From: Symsagittifera roscoffensis
Lineage: Eukaryota; Xenacoelomorpha; Acoela; Convolutidae
Direction: 5' to 3'
DNA length: 64,000 bases
Assembly: GCF_963678635.1 (NCBI RefSeq)
Contig: NC_087065.1
Coordinates: 9,881,579 to 9,945,578 of the forward strand
Position numbers and translations under genes: made by a program. Below are positions 53,419-64,000 of the stretch, one piece after another (position 1 is the first letter of the stretch; each line of letters opens with the position of its first letter). The notes below the pieces were generated by a model, which saw nothing but the letters and a program-made list of their open reading frames with translations, made no database searches and had not been told where the DNA came from.

Positions 53419-53860
53419 GGGCAGTTGTTTGATTTTTCCATTACTTAACAAAAATCAAAAAACGGGCAGTTGTTTGAACTTCCCAAGCCTATAGTAAAAA
53501 AGCGTTGTGAAAATTTTTAAGCTTCCTAAGACCAAATAAAATGGGCAGTTCTTCAAATAACTTGTCATGACCAAAGGTTATGGGCAGTTGTTTGAACTTC
53601 CCACGACTCAAGAAAAAACTTAACGGGCAGTTTTTGAAAGTTCGCAAGACTCAAAACTGTCGGGCAGTTGTTGGAAATTCCCACGACACAAGAAAAAAAT
53701 CTAGGGGCAGTTATTTGAACTTCGCAAGACTCAAAAGTGATGGGCAGTTGTTTGAACTTTACACGAGAAAATGGGTTGAGCAGTTAATTGATCTTAACAG
53801 GGGTCACGAAAAAAAGTCCTGGGCAGTTTATTCATTTTCCCAAGACTCGAGAAAGTTTTG
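53419..53860 (+). repeat. GGGCAGTTGTTTGAACTTCCCA minisatellite, copy 1
   Basis: About ten degenerate units of 35-75 bp. Each starts GGGCAGTT, followed by TTGAACTTCCCAAGACTCAA or variants, with A-rich spacers of varied length. Unit starts include 53419, 53464, 53541, 53581, 53625, 53661, 53705, 53741 and 53821. The 95-codon frame across it is a by-product. Confidence 0.75.
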
Positions 53861-56800
53861 TTTCTAAATTTATGAACTATTATGTAGTAAAATGATTAAT
53901 TCATTAGTTTCGCAAAACTTTTTTACTGGTCTAGTATTCACGTGGTTAAACAAACTCGTCGTGAAAATCTCAACCACTAATTTCTTGTAATGCGAGTGTT
54001 CCATGAATGCTATGGAAAAAAAACTTAAAAGGAAATAAAGCACCATTCATACCAAAACTATGTAAGTTAATCTTATCCGGAAACCCAATCTCAAGCCAGT
54101 CGAATTATCCTAAATTAGTTTTTGCGTTTTGATTATTCTTTTTGCTGGTGAAAGCGCTTGTTTTCAAATTAAAAAATGACAATATCGGTTGTCAAATTAT
54201 AGTTTCAAAACAATTGAAACTTGCAAATTTCAACCAATTGTTTTTAGAATTCGTCAAGAAATTTCGCTCGACTAAAAACTATCTGGTCGTATTGGCTGAA
54301 AAGTTAGTACAATGTAAAAATTTTGGTATGGAGAAAACGTATTGTGGAAATCAATATCAATCTTTTTTACACTTATTGCTTCTAAGTAAAATTTAAACTG
54401 TCAGCAAAACCTTGCTTCTTGAGATGCACTTCATTCGCTTTCATCCTAACTCTTGACTACTCCTTAGAGTCCAGATTTTATGCGCTCCTGGAACTGACAA
54501 TTGTCAGATTCCTCATTCAGTCTTCCTAGTTGTTCTTGAAGGTGACAGGGCTATCTCAAAAAGTTGACATTTTACTTCAGATAGGGCACTTAACTGTTCC
54601 AATTGCTATGATTGAAACAAGCAGTTGATTAGAAAAGTTGGGAAAATTTCAGTTTAATAGAGAAGTCTGATCCACCCTATCTGTTTTTTGGTCAAGTTCT
54701 TACAATTTTTTGTTTTTCAAGGTTTTGAGTCTTTTATTTTTTTAGATCCTTGTTCCGGTCTTTTTCTCATTTTTTTCGAATCTCTGATAGCTCTGCCAAA
54801 TCGAGTAGTTACGCCTCATTTCCAAAATCAAACTCGAGCGAAAACTTCTGCTCTTCTCTCGAAAAGCTTACACGGTTTTATCAGAAGGTGGACAGTTTAG
54901 CCATACCACTGTTACTCTAAAGCGTGCAAGTAGCCCAACTTTGTGTCAGGTGGGTTCGATTCTGTGGTAAGGATGTCGTAAAAACACTAGAGAACTGTCG
55001 ATCACTTATTTCACAAGTGAGGTTTAGAGTGATAGGTTCTATAGCCATTGGCTCAGGGGCGAGGACTTATTTCTTGTGCTTTTGTACCTCAATCGATCGG
55101 AGCCAATTCGTGGTTCACTTAGGACTTTTATCTTTAGAATCGTTTAATCTCAGAAACTATTACAAAATAACCCACACTCTAGATAGAAATAAGCAAGCCC
55201 CAATGGATAGGTCTTTGAAAAAATAAAACACGCAAACACCCTTGCAAACAGGGTTGAGAATCTGTATTATTAATAAGAATTTGTTGGGCAGTGTCTGTTT
55301 GATCCATTTCAGAAGGATCAACCTGAACTCGACTAACCTCAAAATGATTAAACATATTTTGCTCAAGTAAGTGATTTCGGTACCTCAAAACATTATGAAA
55401 ACAACTCTGGAAATAAATCCAGTAATGAAATTTAGTAATTAGGCAACGCTCTAGAAGTTTCATAATGCTCAAATGATTGTGCAATAATCAAGTAGTTTTA
55501 GACCGTGAAGTCAGTTGCGTGGGAAGCTTGAGATTGTGACCGTCATTTGACAAACGTACAGCTTTGAGCCGTCAGAGATGTGCAGGAGACTAGATGAGTA
55601 GATGAGCCAGATAATTGTTGCAATCAAATATACAGGAGATTAGTTTTGGAAGCAAAATAACTGATTTTAGACACTCGATCCCCTTCCTCCCTCGAAGGGG
55701 ATGACAGTTAAATATCCTCAAAGAAAAACGAGAGAGCGAACTAAGCAGCATGCAAAAAAATATCCTTCAAGTATGTCAGACCACGGTTAGCCTTAGCTAA
55801 TCATCGAAGGAACGCTGCATGCGTCCTCGAAGCAATTAACTCGCATTTATGCTATCTTTTTCATTCTCCTTATTTGACTTTTTAAAACCTTTCTGTTTTC
55901 ACCAAAAAACTATTTAAGATCTCTTTTGCAGACTCGAAGGAGGTGATGCAAATCGTTTTGTTGAAATTTAGTTTTTGTTGCAGTCAAAAAGGAGACTTTA
56001 TTGCCTTCGGATACAGGCACTCTAGATGCTCTGTGATGGACATATTTGTTTTCAGGGGGACACCAAAAGAGCAGAAAAACTTTTGGTACTCAGTTTCTTA
56101 TCCTTCGTAGTAATTATGATCGGCAGACGATATTTGACTTTCCTTTCTGATATTAACAAATTTGGAGTTTTCCATTCACTGTCATTTGTTAATCACGGCA
56201 ACAAGCGACAATAAATTAAATAAACTTTGGAACTTCTGACCGTCACAAGTGGTGAAACCTTAATCGTCGGCGTAAACAATTACACCACAGCCCCTTTCCT
56301 CCAGAGTTTCTGAGAGTTTTGCCTTAAATCGAGCAAAAAGCAGGTCTATAGCTTGTCCACTTGAGCAACACCTGAGTGAGAGAACAACAATCTGCTATTC
56401 TTACGAAAACAATTTTACATTTTTTTTTACAACTCTTGCCAATAAATTCCACTGTAGTCTAAATCTTTGAAACTTGCGACCAAGAGCTAACTGTCTATGG
56501 TGTCAAAGCTTTTCTGTAGTTTGCAAAACACGCATAGTACTTCTTGCCTGGCTCAATATGTCTGTAAATGTAGTCTTTGAGGCAAAATTTTAGGCCATCT
56601 GCCCAATGATTTAGAAGACCGTAACTGATACCAGAGTACGTTTATTAGAAACTTGACAACAATCTGATTCCTCTACAAATGTCAGGGTCCTTTTTATAAC
56701 CTTTGCATTTGTAGAAAGGTTTGGCAATTGGGGTTTTCCACGCTTCCGAGAAACGAGGATTTTTGAACGACAGTTATTGAGAAATAATGAACAATGCAAG

Positions 56801-57262
56801 GAGGAATCCTCAGAGAGACAGCAATTGCTAGAAAGAGGTGAGGAGTAAGCAGAGCTGCTGCACTTAAATCGAGAGTTATAGACCAACTAGACATCACTAA
56901 TCAACCAATCGCACTAGTGACTTTGCTCATTCTGATAAAGCAGTCGATAATCAACACGTTTGAAGAAATCTGGAGACGGGAACTAGCACTAAAACTAAAG
57001 TCCATGTTCACGGGTGGACAGAATTGAGCGCAAAATTAGGATTTTAGAATCTACAAAGCCTGTATTCAGCATCCATTTTGGACATCAATTTCTTCGAATT
57101 TCAGCGAAATTTTTCCAAGGATGAAGTGCCAATCATCAAAATTAGCATATGTGATAGTATCATTATTTGATTTCAAAGACTTGATAATGTCATCTGGGTC
57201 TGGGAATGCCAGGTTTGATCATCCTTTGACAACAGCCTGAAACAACAACCAGAGATACAGGT
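53861..57262. other. no gene recognised
   Basis: Long AT-rich stretch of the first tandem unit. Frames at 54142-54396, 54688-54900 and 54924-55226 (plus) have no recognisable domain, and their unit 2 counterparts differ by frameshifts, arguing against coding. A GGTTCGATTC near 54953 resembles a tRNA T-loop, but no cloverleaf forms around it. Confidence 0.45.
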
Positions 57263-57848
57263 CACTTCTCTGTAACCAAATCCTTACAAAAAACTAGTTT
57301 GTTTTGCAAGACTCCATCCAAGAATCCAAGACACAAAATATTATTTTTGATTTATTAATAATTTTAAACATCGAATTTCGAGCTTTTGTTCTGAAAAAAA
57401 AACTACTTGCAAATTTCAAAAAATAAAGCAGGACTATTCAATTTCAAAAAACAAAAAATCCAAGAACAACGTGCTTTAAACTTTAAAACCATAACTCTGT
57501 ATGTAAAATTGTTGCGTTGAACGCTGAAGGCTCATTAAAGCTAAAGGCTTATCAATATCCAATTTGTATTAGAATCCATTAGAGTACAAATTTTCGGTCC
57601 TTATATTTTTCTGAAGAAACAAACAATTGGCACAGTCATTGAATAAATTAACTGTATCAACATTTAAGTTACATAAGATTTAGTTACAACAATTCAATTG
57701 CTGGTTCTGACTATGCCCACTCAATTTCCGTTCTGATTAAAAAGTCAAAATCTCGAATTTAAATTTTTTTTCAGTAAACACATAATTCTCGCATTTTCTT
57801 TAATCACACACGAGTTCCACTTCGCCTGCTTGATAACTAAAGGAACTT

Positions 57849-58918
57849 CCCGGGTTGACCCATAGAAGAAAAATACTTACCATACAGTTTCATACAAAAT
57901 TTAAAAAGTGTTTTAATTATTTTTAATGAAAAATTTTGATCTATTTGAGTCTTGAATTTTTCTGCTCATTGAAAAAAAAATGATTTGAAATTTTCGATAA
58001 AAAAATGCTAGTCATACAATTTTCAGATATGAAATTTATAAGATAATCAATACGTCATAATTTTTTTTCTAAAAATTACCAAAAAACGTGTCTGGATAAC
58101 TTTAAATAGATTTATTTAATTATATCAAAGATAGAGGGCATTTTGATTATCAAAAACATAATTAATTTTGGTCGGAAAAAAGTTTATCAAATAGTTTTGA
58201 TTTCTGAAAATGTACGATATGCATTTTTTTCCTAAACAAAAACTAAAATTTAAGGTGAAAAGTTTTTAAACTCTTTTTTGGTTGCAAACTTGCTTTTTCG
58301 CTAAAATATAAATTTTCAAAAAAAAATTCGAACTGCAAAATCTGACTTTCTGTATTTATAATATAGTCCAGAATACTTATTTCACCCAAGAAATCTAAAA
58401 ATTACAAAAAAGTTTTCATAAATACGAAAATTGTTTTTTTTTGTTTCACTTGCTAAGATAAAAATAAATTTGTTAAAAAAACAAGCGTTTTCTACAAATC
58501 TTGCAATATACAGAAATTTACATTTTTGGTAAATAACTCCATGAGAAAATATTGAAACTAACTTGAATGGCTAAAATAACCAAATGTAATTTATCTGCGT
58601 GGTAACTGCCAGTTACATTCCAACTTTTCTTATGACGTGTTAGTGTTTCGGATGAAATACAAAATTTCAAAAACAAAATTTTTTTAAATATATTTATTTA
58701 TGAAAAAAAAAACATTATTATCATACTTTTTCATAGTTTGGAAAAACTGCTTGTCATACAATTTCATAATATAGAAAAAATGCTTATCCTACAATTTCAT
58801 ACTATGGAGGAAATGCTCATCATTCTATTTTCATACCATTTTGGGAATATTTCATACAACTATTTTTGCTCTATGAAATTTTACGAAAAAGTATGATAAC
58901 AATTTTTGTCAACCCGGG
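57849..58918. mobile_element. CCCGGGTTGAC-ended foldback element, copy 2
   Basis: Tandem-unit copy of 49706-50777, with the same ends and nearly the same length. Confidence 0.65.
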
Positions 58919-60761
58919 TTATTCTCGAAGCCAACGAGATCAAAAAGCGTCAGCGTAAGACCAAAGATGTCGGTCTTTCATGCAAGGCCGGCTCAATTAA
59001 GCAGTGTTGCTCCTAACACATTTCATGCTACCCGCCAACCGCTTGGTATATCATGAAATACACGCTAAACACTATCAACGATGCACCTTCAAGCAAAAAG
59101 CAAAAATGGTTGACTGTATCTTAAGCGTCTGACAGGTGATTTTTCCATAAACGGAGTGACCGTGGTTACTTCCCGCTTCCGACTTGTAACGCAGTGGTTT
59201 TCGGTAGACGTCAGCACTCGGAGTAGGAAAAAGGAAAAATTTATTGTCTGTTACCAAAGCGTTTGACAGGTGTTTTGGCCATAAATGGAGTGACCATGGT
59301 TGGTTCCCGCTTCCGACTCGTAACGCAGTGGCTTTTGGTAGACTTCAGCAGTCGGAGTTAAGCACGATGCGCATGTAAAAATGATCAACGTGAAGGCTCC
59401 GAGCCAACAACCAAAATAATGTACGCTGGGCGTCAAGCAAAAACGGGTATTCAGCATTAAACTTGGTTTCAACTAAACGTTCCATGCAGCCAGTGAATCA
59501 AAGGGATACCAGCCGACCCCATGAAGAAGGAAATCAATGATCCGTTTAATGAAATCAATGATCCGTTTTTAAGCCTCGTAAAACACTGAAGTTTTCCCAA
59601 CCAAATTCATGATCCTGATGTTTGATTGACGCAACATCTGTGCGGAAAAAGCTGATAAATCCAGACATCGATCTACCTTGCATGAGAGACCCTTCTACCA
59701 GGTTTTTTTACACCACCTTTTGATTAGTTTAAGCGGCCAATCCGTTGTCCAATCAAAGGTGTTATCTGTTGTGTCTAGTTCCTCCTCGTTTTTGATTATG
59801 ACGCAATTCAAGGCAGTTCCTTCCAGCTCGCTCAACCTAGCCCGGCAAGCTTACCTTTCATCTTTCAAAGTGTCCTACTCTCGATTTATTTCTTGAACTT
59901 TACCCATGTGTCCATGCACCCGTTTGGGTCATCCTTAAAAACTTTGCGCTTTTTGAAAGTAAATCTGGACTTGTTAACACCACCTCTCTTACTCGGCCCT
60001 GATGTTCTTGCAGCAACTGCTACTACCTTTCTGTTCATCGTCGGCCAACTATTTACCTATGAGCTTGATGTGGCGTTGAAGTTATGTGGAACGTCGTATA
60101 CCGAGGTTGTGTTGCTGTGTGGCTCTGAAATTCCCGCGATGTTTGGTTATTCGGGTTTTCAACAATATTGTTTGGAGTTATTTGTTGAGGCTGTCTACGT
60201 CTAGGATCAACGAAATTTACTGTCGTGCCCGTTGGCTTTCCTCTTCTCTCTGGTTCTTATGCGAAGTTTATTGATTCCTTGAGTAGTTCATAAAGTTTTG
60301 TCTGTATATCGCATAGGCTCTCAGCTGTTCTTTGCTCATGGTCTCCAATCTCGACTCCACACAGCATAGTTGACTGTTCAATTTTTTGTACCGTTTTTTC
60401 ATTTCCTTCATATCATCTTGTCAATCTCTTCTACCCTTTTCACCATCTGTTGAGTTTTCTCTTCCAATGTTTTTGCCACCAAGTATAAGTTTTCAATATC
60501 TTCATCTTACTGTGCCTTAGTTTTCTTTTCAACTTTTCTTGATCCTCTTTGTTAAGCTTGAGTTAAATTTGTACCAGATCTAGTTTCAACAAGATTGTGA
60601 AATTAATCGATCAAGGGTGTCACGGTGATTCGTCAATTGTAGGGTTTCCAGCGTTCTTCCTTGTGGTTTTTACTCTCTGGCACCATGATGTTTGTTAATT
60701 TGGTTCACCCTGTATTGAAAACATTCCCCATATAGTTTTAATTGTTGCATCCTCTTCTTCT

Positions 60762-61151
60762 TCAGAACTCATCCTTACAAATGTTAGGAGTCCTGACTGG
60801 AACTTTTCCATAAAAGGTGTTTTCCTTCTTGGGTAGTATTTTTACGGCCTCTGAAATGTTGCCATTTGTGTTGCTGTCATCTTCAATATGTGTGAAAACT
60901 AATGTTTCCGACTTCTGTTTAGTTGTGTTTGGCATTGGTGTTGTTTCTTTTACCTTTTTGTCATCCTCATTTAGACTATGATATGCTATTTTTAAATCGT
61001 TTTCCGGTATAATGGCTGTCATCAGTATTCTCTTTTTCTTTGTTACCAACCAGTTCTTCGCTTCACCATAATCACTTAATTTTCTTGTTTTTGAAAATAT
61101 ATTTTGAAACTGGTGTTTCGGCTTGTCTGAATTTTTGTTTTTGAATCTCAT
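60762..61151 (-). CDS. Lys/Glu-rich hypothetical protein (N-terminal part of the degenerate coiled-coil ORF)
   Basis: 129 codons open on the minus strand, starting MRFKNKNSDKPKHQFQNIFS. The copy in unit 1 is broken by a stop near residue 14, which leaves only the later 95 codons. The sequence is hydrophilic, with Lys-rich and Thr/Ser/Asn-rich parts and no recognised domain. It is likely the start of the relic coiled-coil gene described at 51260-53010. It could also be a chance frame. Confidence 0.3.
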   Translation of the reverse strand: MRFKNKNSDKPKHQFQNIFSKTRKLSDYGEAKNWLVTKKKRILMTAIIPENDLKIAYHSLNEDDKKVKETTPMPNTTKQKSETLVFTHIEDDSNTNGNISEAVKILPKKENTFYGKVPVRTPNICKDEF

Positions 61152-61562
61152 TTTTTTCGATCATTTTAACTCGAATCTTCTTCATTTTCCTGAATCCCGA
61201 TATCCAATGCTCAAATTACTTTTACCAGAACTCCCTCAACATTTTTTTTTTAAAACCCAACATCATTAACCTGTTCTTAACTCTCTGTAGAATTTTTACA
61301 CTGTCTTAATTAAAAATCTATATAATACAATTCTAAAGTTTGAATTGACCCTAAGAGGTATTAGTAACAAGAATAAGAAATTTTGAAAAGTTATTTTAAC
61401 AGTAATTTTGAATTAAGTCATTTCGGCTGAAAAGTTTGTTCTAAAAAAATTTTGGATTCAAATGATCTGATCAGACTTCGATGTTAAAATTTTAAGCAAA
61501 AATTATTCGAAAGAAGGACTCTTGGGCAAGTGAAAGTCCCAAGACTCAAGAGATAAAATGTT

Positions 61563-62000
61563 GGGCAGTTGTTAGATTTTTCCAACACGTAACAAAAATC
61601 AAAAAACGGGCAGTTGTTTGAACTTCCCAAGCCTATAGTAAAAAAGCGTTGTGAAAATTTTTAAGCTTCCTAAGACCAAATTAAATGGGCAGTTCTTCAA
61701 ATAACTTGTCATGACCAAAGGTTATGGGCAATTGTTTGAACTTCCCACGACTCAAGAAAAAACTTTACGAGCAGTTTTTGGAAGTTCGCAAGACTCAAAA
61801 CTGTTGCGCAGTTGTTGGAAATTCTCACGACACAAGAAAAAAGTCTAAGGGCAGTTATTTGAACTTCGCAAGACTCAAAAGTGATGGGCAGTTGTTTGAA
61901 CTTTACATGAGAAAATGGGTTGAGCAGTTGTTTGATCTTAACAGGGGTCACGAAAAAAAATCCTGGGCAGTTTATTCATTTTCCCAAGACTCGAGAAAGT
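61563..62000 (+). repeat. GGGCAGTT minisatellite, copy 2
   Basis: Counterpart of 53419-53860 with the same number and order of units. Changes are point substitutions such as GGGCAG to GAGCAG or GCGCAG, so the array did not expand or contract after duplication. Confidence 0.75.
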
Positions 62001-64000
62001 TTTGTTTCTAAATTTATGAAGTATTATGTGGTAAAATGATTAATTAATTAGTTTCGCAAAATATTTTTTACTGGTCTAGTATTCACGTGGTTAAACACAC
62101 TCGTCGTGAAAATCTCAACCATTAATTTCTTGTAATGCGAGTGTTCTATGAATGCTATGGAAAAAAACTTAGGAAGAAATGAAGCACCATTCATACCAAA
62201 ACTATGGAAATTAATCTTATCCGGAAACCCAATCTCAAGCCAGTCGAATTATCCTAAATAAATTTTTGCGTTTTGATTATTCTTTTTGCTGGTGAAAGCG
62301 CTTGTTTTCAAATTAGAAAATGACGATATCGGTTGTCAAATTATAGTTTCAAAACAATTGAAATTTGCAAATTTCAACCAATTATTTTTAAAATTCGTCA
62401 AGAAATTTCGCTCGACTAAAAACTATCTGGTCGTGTTGGCTGAACAGTTAGTACAATGTAAAAATTTTGGTATGGAGAAAACGTTTTGTGGAAATCAATA
62501 TCAATCTTTTTTTACACTTATTGCTTCTAAGTAAAATTAAAACTGTCAGCAAAACCTTGCTTCTTGAGATGCACTTCATTCGCTTTCATCCTAACTCTTG
62601 ACTACTCCTTAGAGTCCAGATTTTATGCGCTCCTGGAACTGACAGTTGTCAGATTCCTCATTCAGTCTTCCTAGTTGTTCTTGAAGGTGACAGGGCTATC
62701 TCAAAAAGTTGACATTTACTTCAGATAGGGCACTTAATTGTTCCAATTGCGATGATTGAAACAAGCAGTTTAGCCAAATTTCAGTTTAATAGAGGAGTCT
62801 GATCCACCCTATCTGTTTTTTTGGTCAACTTCATACAATTTTTTGTTTTTCAAGGTTTTGAGTCTTTTATTTTTTTAGATCCTTGTTTTGGTCTTTTTCT
62901 CAGTTTTTTTCGAATCTCTGATAGCTCTGCCAAATCGAGTAGTTACGCCTCATTTCCAAAATCAAACTCGAGCGAAAACTTCTGCTCTTTTCTCGAAAAG
63001 CTTACACGGTATAATCATGTGGACATTCTAGCCATACCACTGTTACTCTAAAGTGTGCAAGTAGCCCAACTTTGTGTCACGTGGGTTCGATTCTGTGGTA
63101 AGGATGTCGTAAAAACACTATAGAACTGTCGTTCACTTATTTCACATGTGCGGTTTAGAGTGATAGGTTCTATAGCCATTGATTCAGGGGCGAGGACTTA
63201 TCTCTTGTGCTTTTGTACCTCAATCGGTCGGAGCCAATTCGTGGTTCACTTAGGACTTGTATCTTTGGTATCGTTAAAACTTAGAAACTACAACAAAATA
63301 ACCCACACTCTAGACAGAAATAAGCAAGCCCCTATAGATAGGTCTTTGAATAAATAAAACAGGCAAACACCATTGCAAACAGGGTTGAGAATCTGTATTA
63401 TTAATAAGAATTTGTTGGGCAATGTCTGTTTGATCCATTTCAGAAAGATCAACCTGAAACTCGACTTACCTCAAAATGATTAAACATATTTTGCTCAAGT
63501 AAGTGATTCCGGTAACTCAAAACATTATGATAACAACTCTGGAAAAAACTCCAGTATTGGAATTTAGTAATTAGGCAACGCTCTAGAAGTTTCATAATGC
63601 TCAAATGATTTTGCAATAATCAAATAGTTTTAGACCGTGAAGTCAGTTGAGTGGGAAGCTTGAGATTATGACCGTCATTTGACAAACGTACAGCTACGGG
63701 CCGTCTGAGATGGACAGGAGAGTAGATGAGCCAGATAATTGTTGCAATCAATATGATACAGGAGATTAGTCGTGGAAGCAAAATAACTGATTTTAGACAC
63801 TCGATCCCCTTCCTCCCTCGAACTGATCGACCTCCTACGGAATGACGATAAAAGACTTGACGGTTTTACGAAAAAACCTTGGAACCATGGCAAACCCATA
63901 GCGAAGAGCAAAAAGCCCATTTCGTTGCAAACGAGGCCGATTACAGGAAGAAAAGTATCTCAGACCACGGTGAGCCTTAGCTAACCAACGAGCGAACGCT

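Larger units (their letters stand above)
49112..57262. repeat. 8.1 kb tandem duplication, unit 1
   Basis: Begins two bases after the oxygenase stop codon and repeats from 57263 to beyond the window end, at an offset of about 8140-8184. It carries the oxygenase 3' flank, a foldback element, a degenerate coiled-coil ORF, a minisatellite and long stretches without genes. Divergence is a few percent with many small indels. Confidence 0.93.
57263..64000. repeat. 8.1 kb tandem duplication, unit 2 (cut by window end)
   Basis: Second unit, starting with the oxygenase 3' flank (CACTTCTCTGTAACCAAATC) but without the gene itself. It follows unit 1 to about 55816 of the first copy, with a replaced or inserted segment of some 100 bp near 63825-63955. 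Confidence 0.93.

Noticed and set aside
53580-53867. 95-codon plus-strand frame
   Set aside because: It runs along the GGGCAGTT minisatellite and arises from the repeat unit.
54940-54975. tRNA-like T-loop GGTTCGATTC
   Set aside because: The flanking bases do not make a T stem, and no acceptor, D or anticodon arm is found upstream.

Overview
The window looks like nuclear DNA of an invertebrate animal. It is AT-rich, its coding capacity is low, and it holds a metazoan-type carotenoid oxygenase gene, LINE reverse transcriptase remains, a full-length Maverick/Polinton element, and many short foldback and dispersed repeats. Two candidate spliceosomal introns also point to a eukaryote. The species cannot be named from the sequence. 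There is one 200-base N gap (21596-21795).

Layout. (1) 1-17.0 kb: an 8.4 kb unit present twice in tandem (about 253-8677 and 8678-16993). It contains copies of a dispersed ~0.5 kb repeat, a CCCGGGTTG-ended foldback element, clusters of an ATTATAATCGATT motif, and the 3' part of a minus-strand LINE. (2) 16.1-18.6 kb: a longer, broken copy of that LINE (endonuclease plus reverse transcriptase). (3) 18.6-24.06 kb: gene-poor sequence with small hairpin motifs, a poly-C tract, the N gap and an inverted copy of the 0.5 kb repeat. (4) 24069-45911: a complete 21.8 kb Maverick/Polinton, bounded by ~210-220 bp terminal inverted repeats that start 5'-AG and flanked by a 6-bp target duplication, GAAGTA. 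(5) 47395-49110: an intact, single-exon carotenoid cleavage oxygenase (BCO/NinaB/RPE65 family). (6) 49112 to the end: an 8.1 kb unit in tandem (49112-57262 and 57263-64000, the second cut by the window edge), with another CCCGGGTTG-ended foldback element, a GGGCAGTT minisatellite and a degenerate coiled-coil ORF.

The Polinton. All its own genes lie on the minus strand: a protein-primed family-B DNA polymerase, a maturation protease, a major capsid protein, a small basic virion-type protein, a penton-like minor capsid protein, a retroviral-type integrase, a packaging ATPase, and several conserved small proteins. The polymerase carries at least five nonsense codons, several frameshifts and a lost exonuclease residue. 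The integrase, ATPase, protease and penton genes are also broken, while the capsid ORF is open twice. A 3.65 kb block (protease, capsid, basic protein, penton, integrase tail) is duplicated in tandem. Between the polymerase and the capsid block sits a foreign-looking 3.7 kb insert with 120-bp hairpin-forming inverted repeats. Its plus-strand genes encode a PC4-like ssDNA-binding protein and a protein with a possible HUH-nuclease motif. This nested element is the best candidate for something undescribed.

Caution. Three tandem duplications of similar, low divergence in one 64 kb window could be real, or could be two haplotypes joined by the assembler. Read depth across the junctions would decide.
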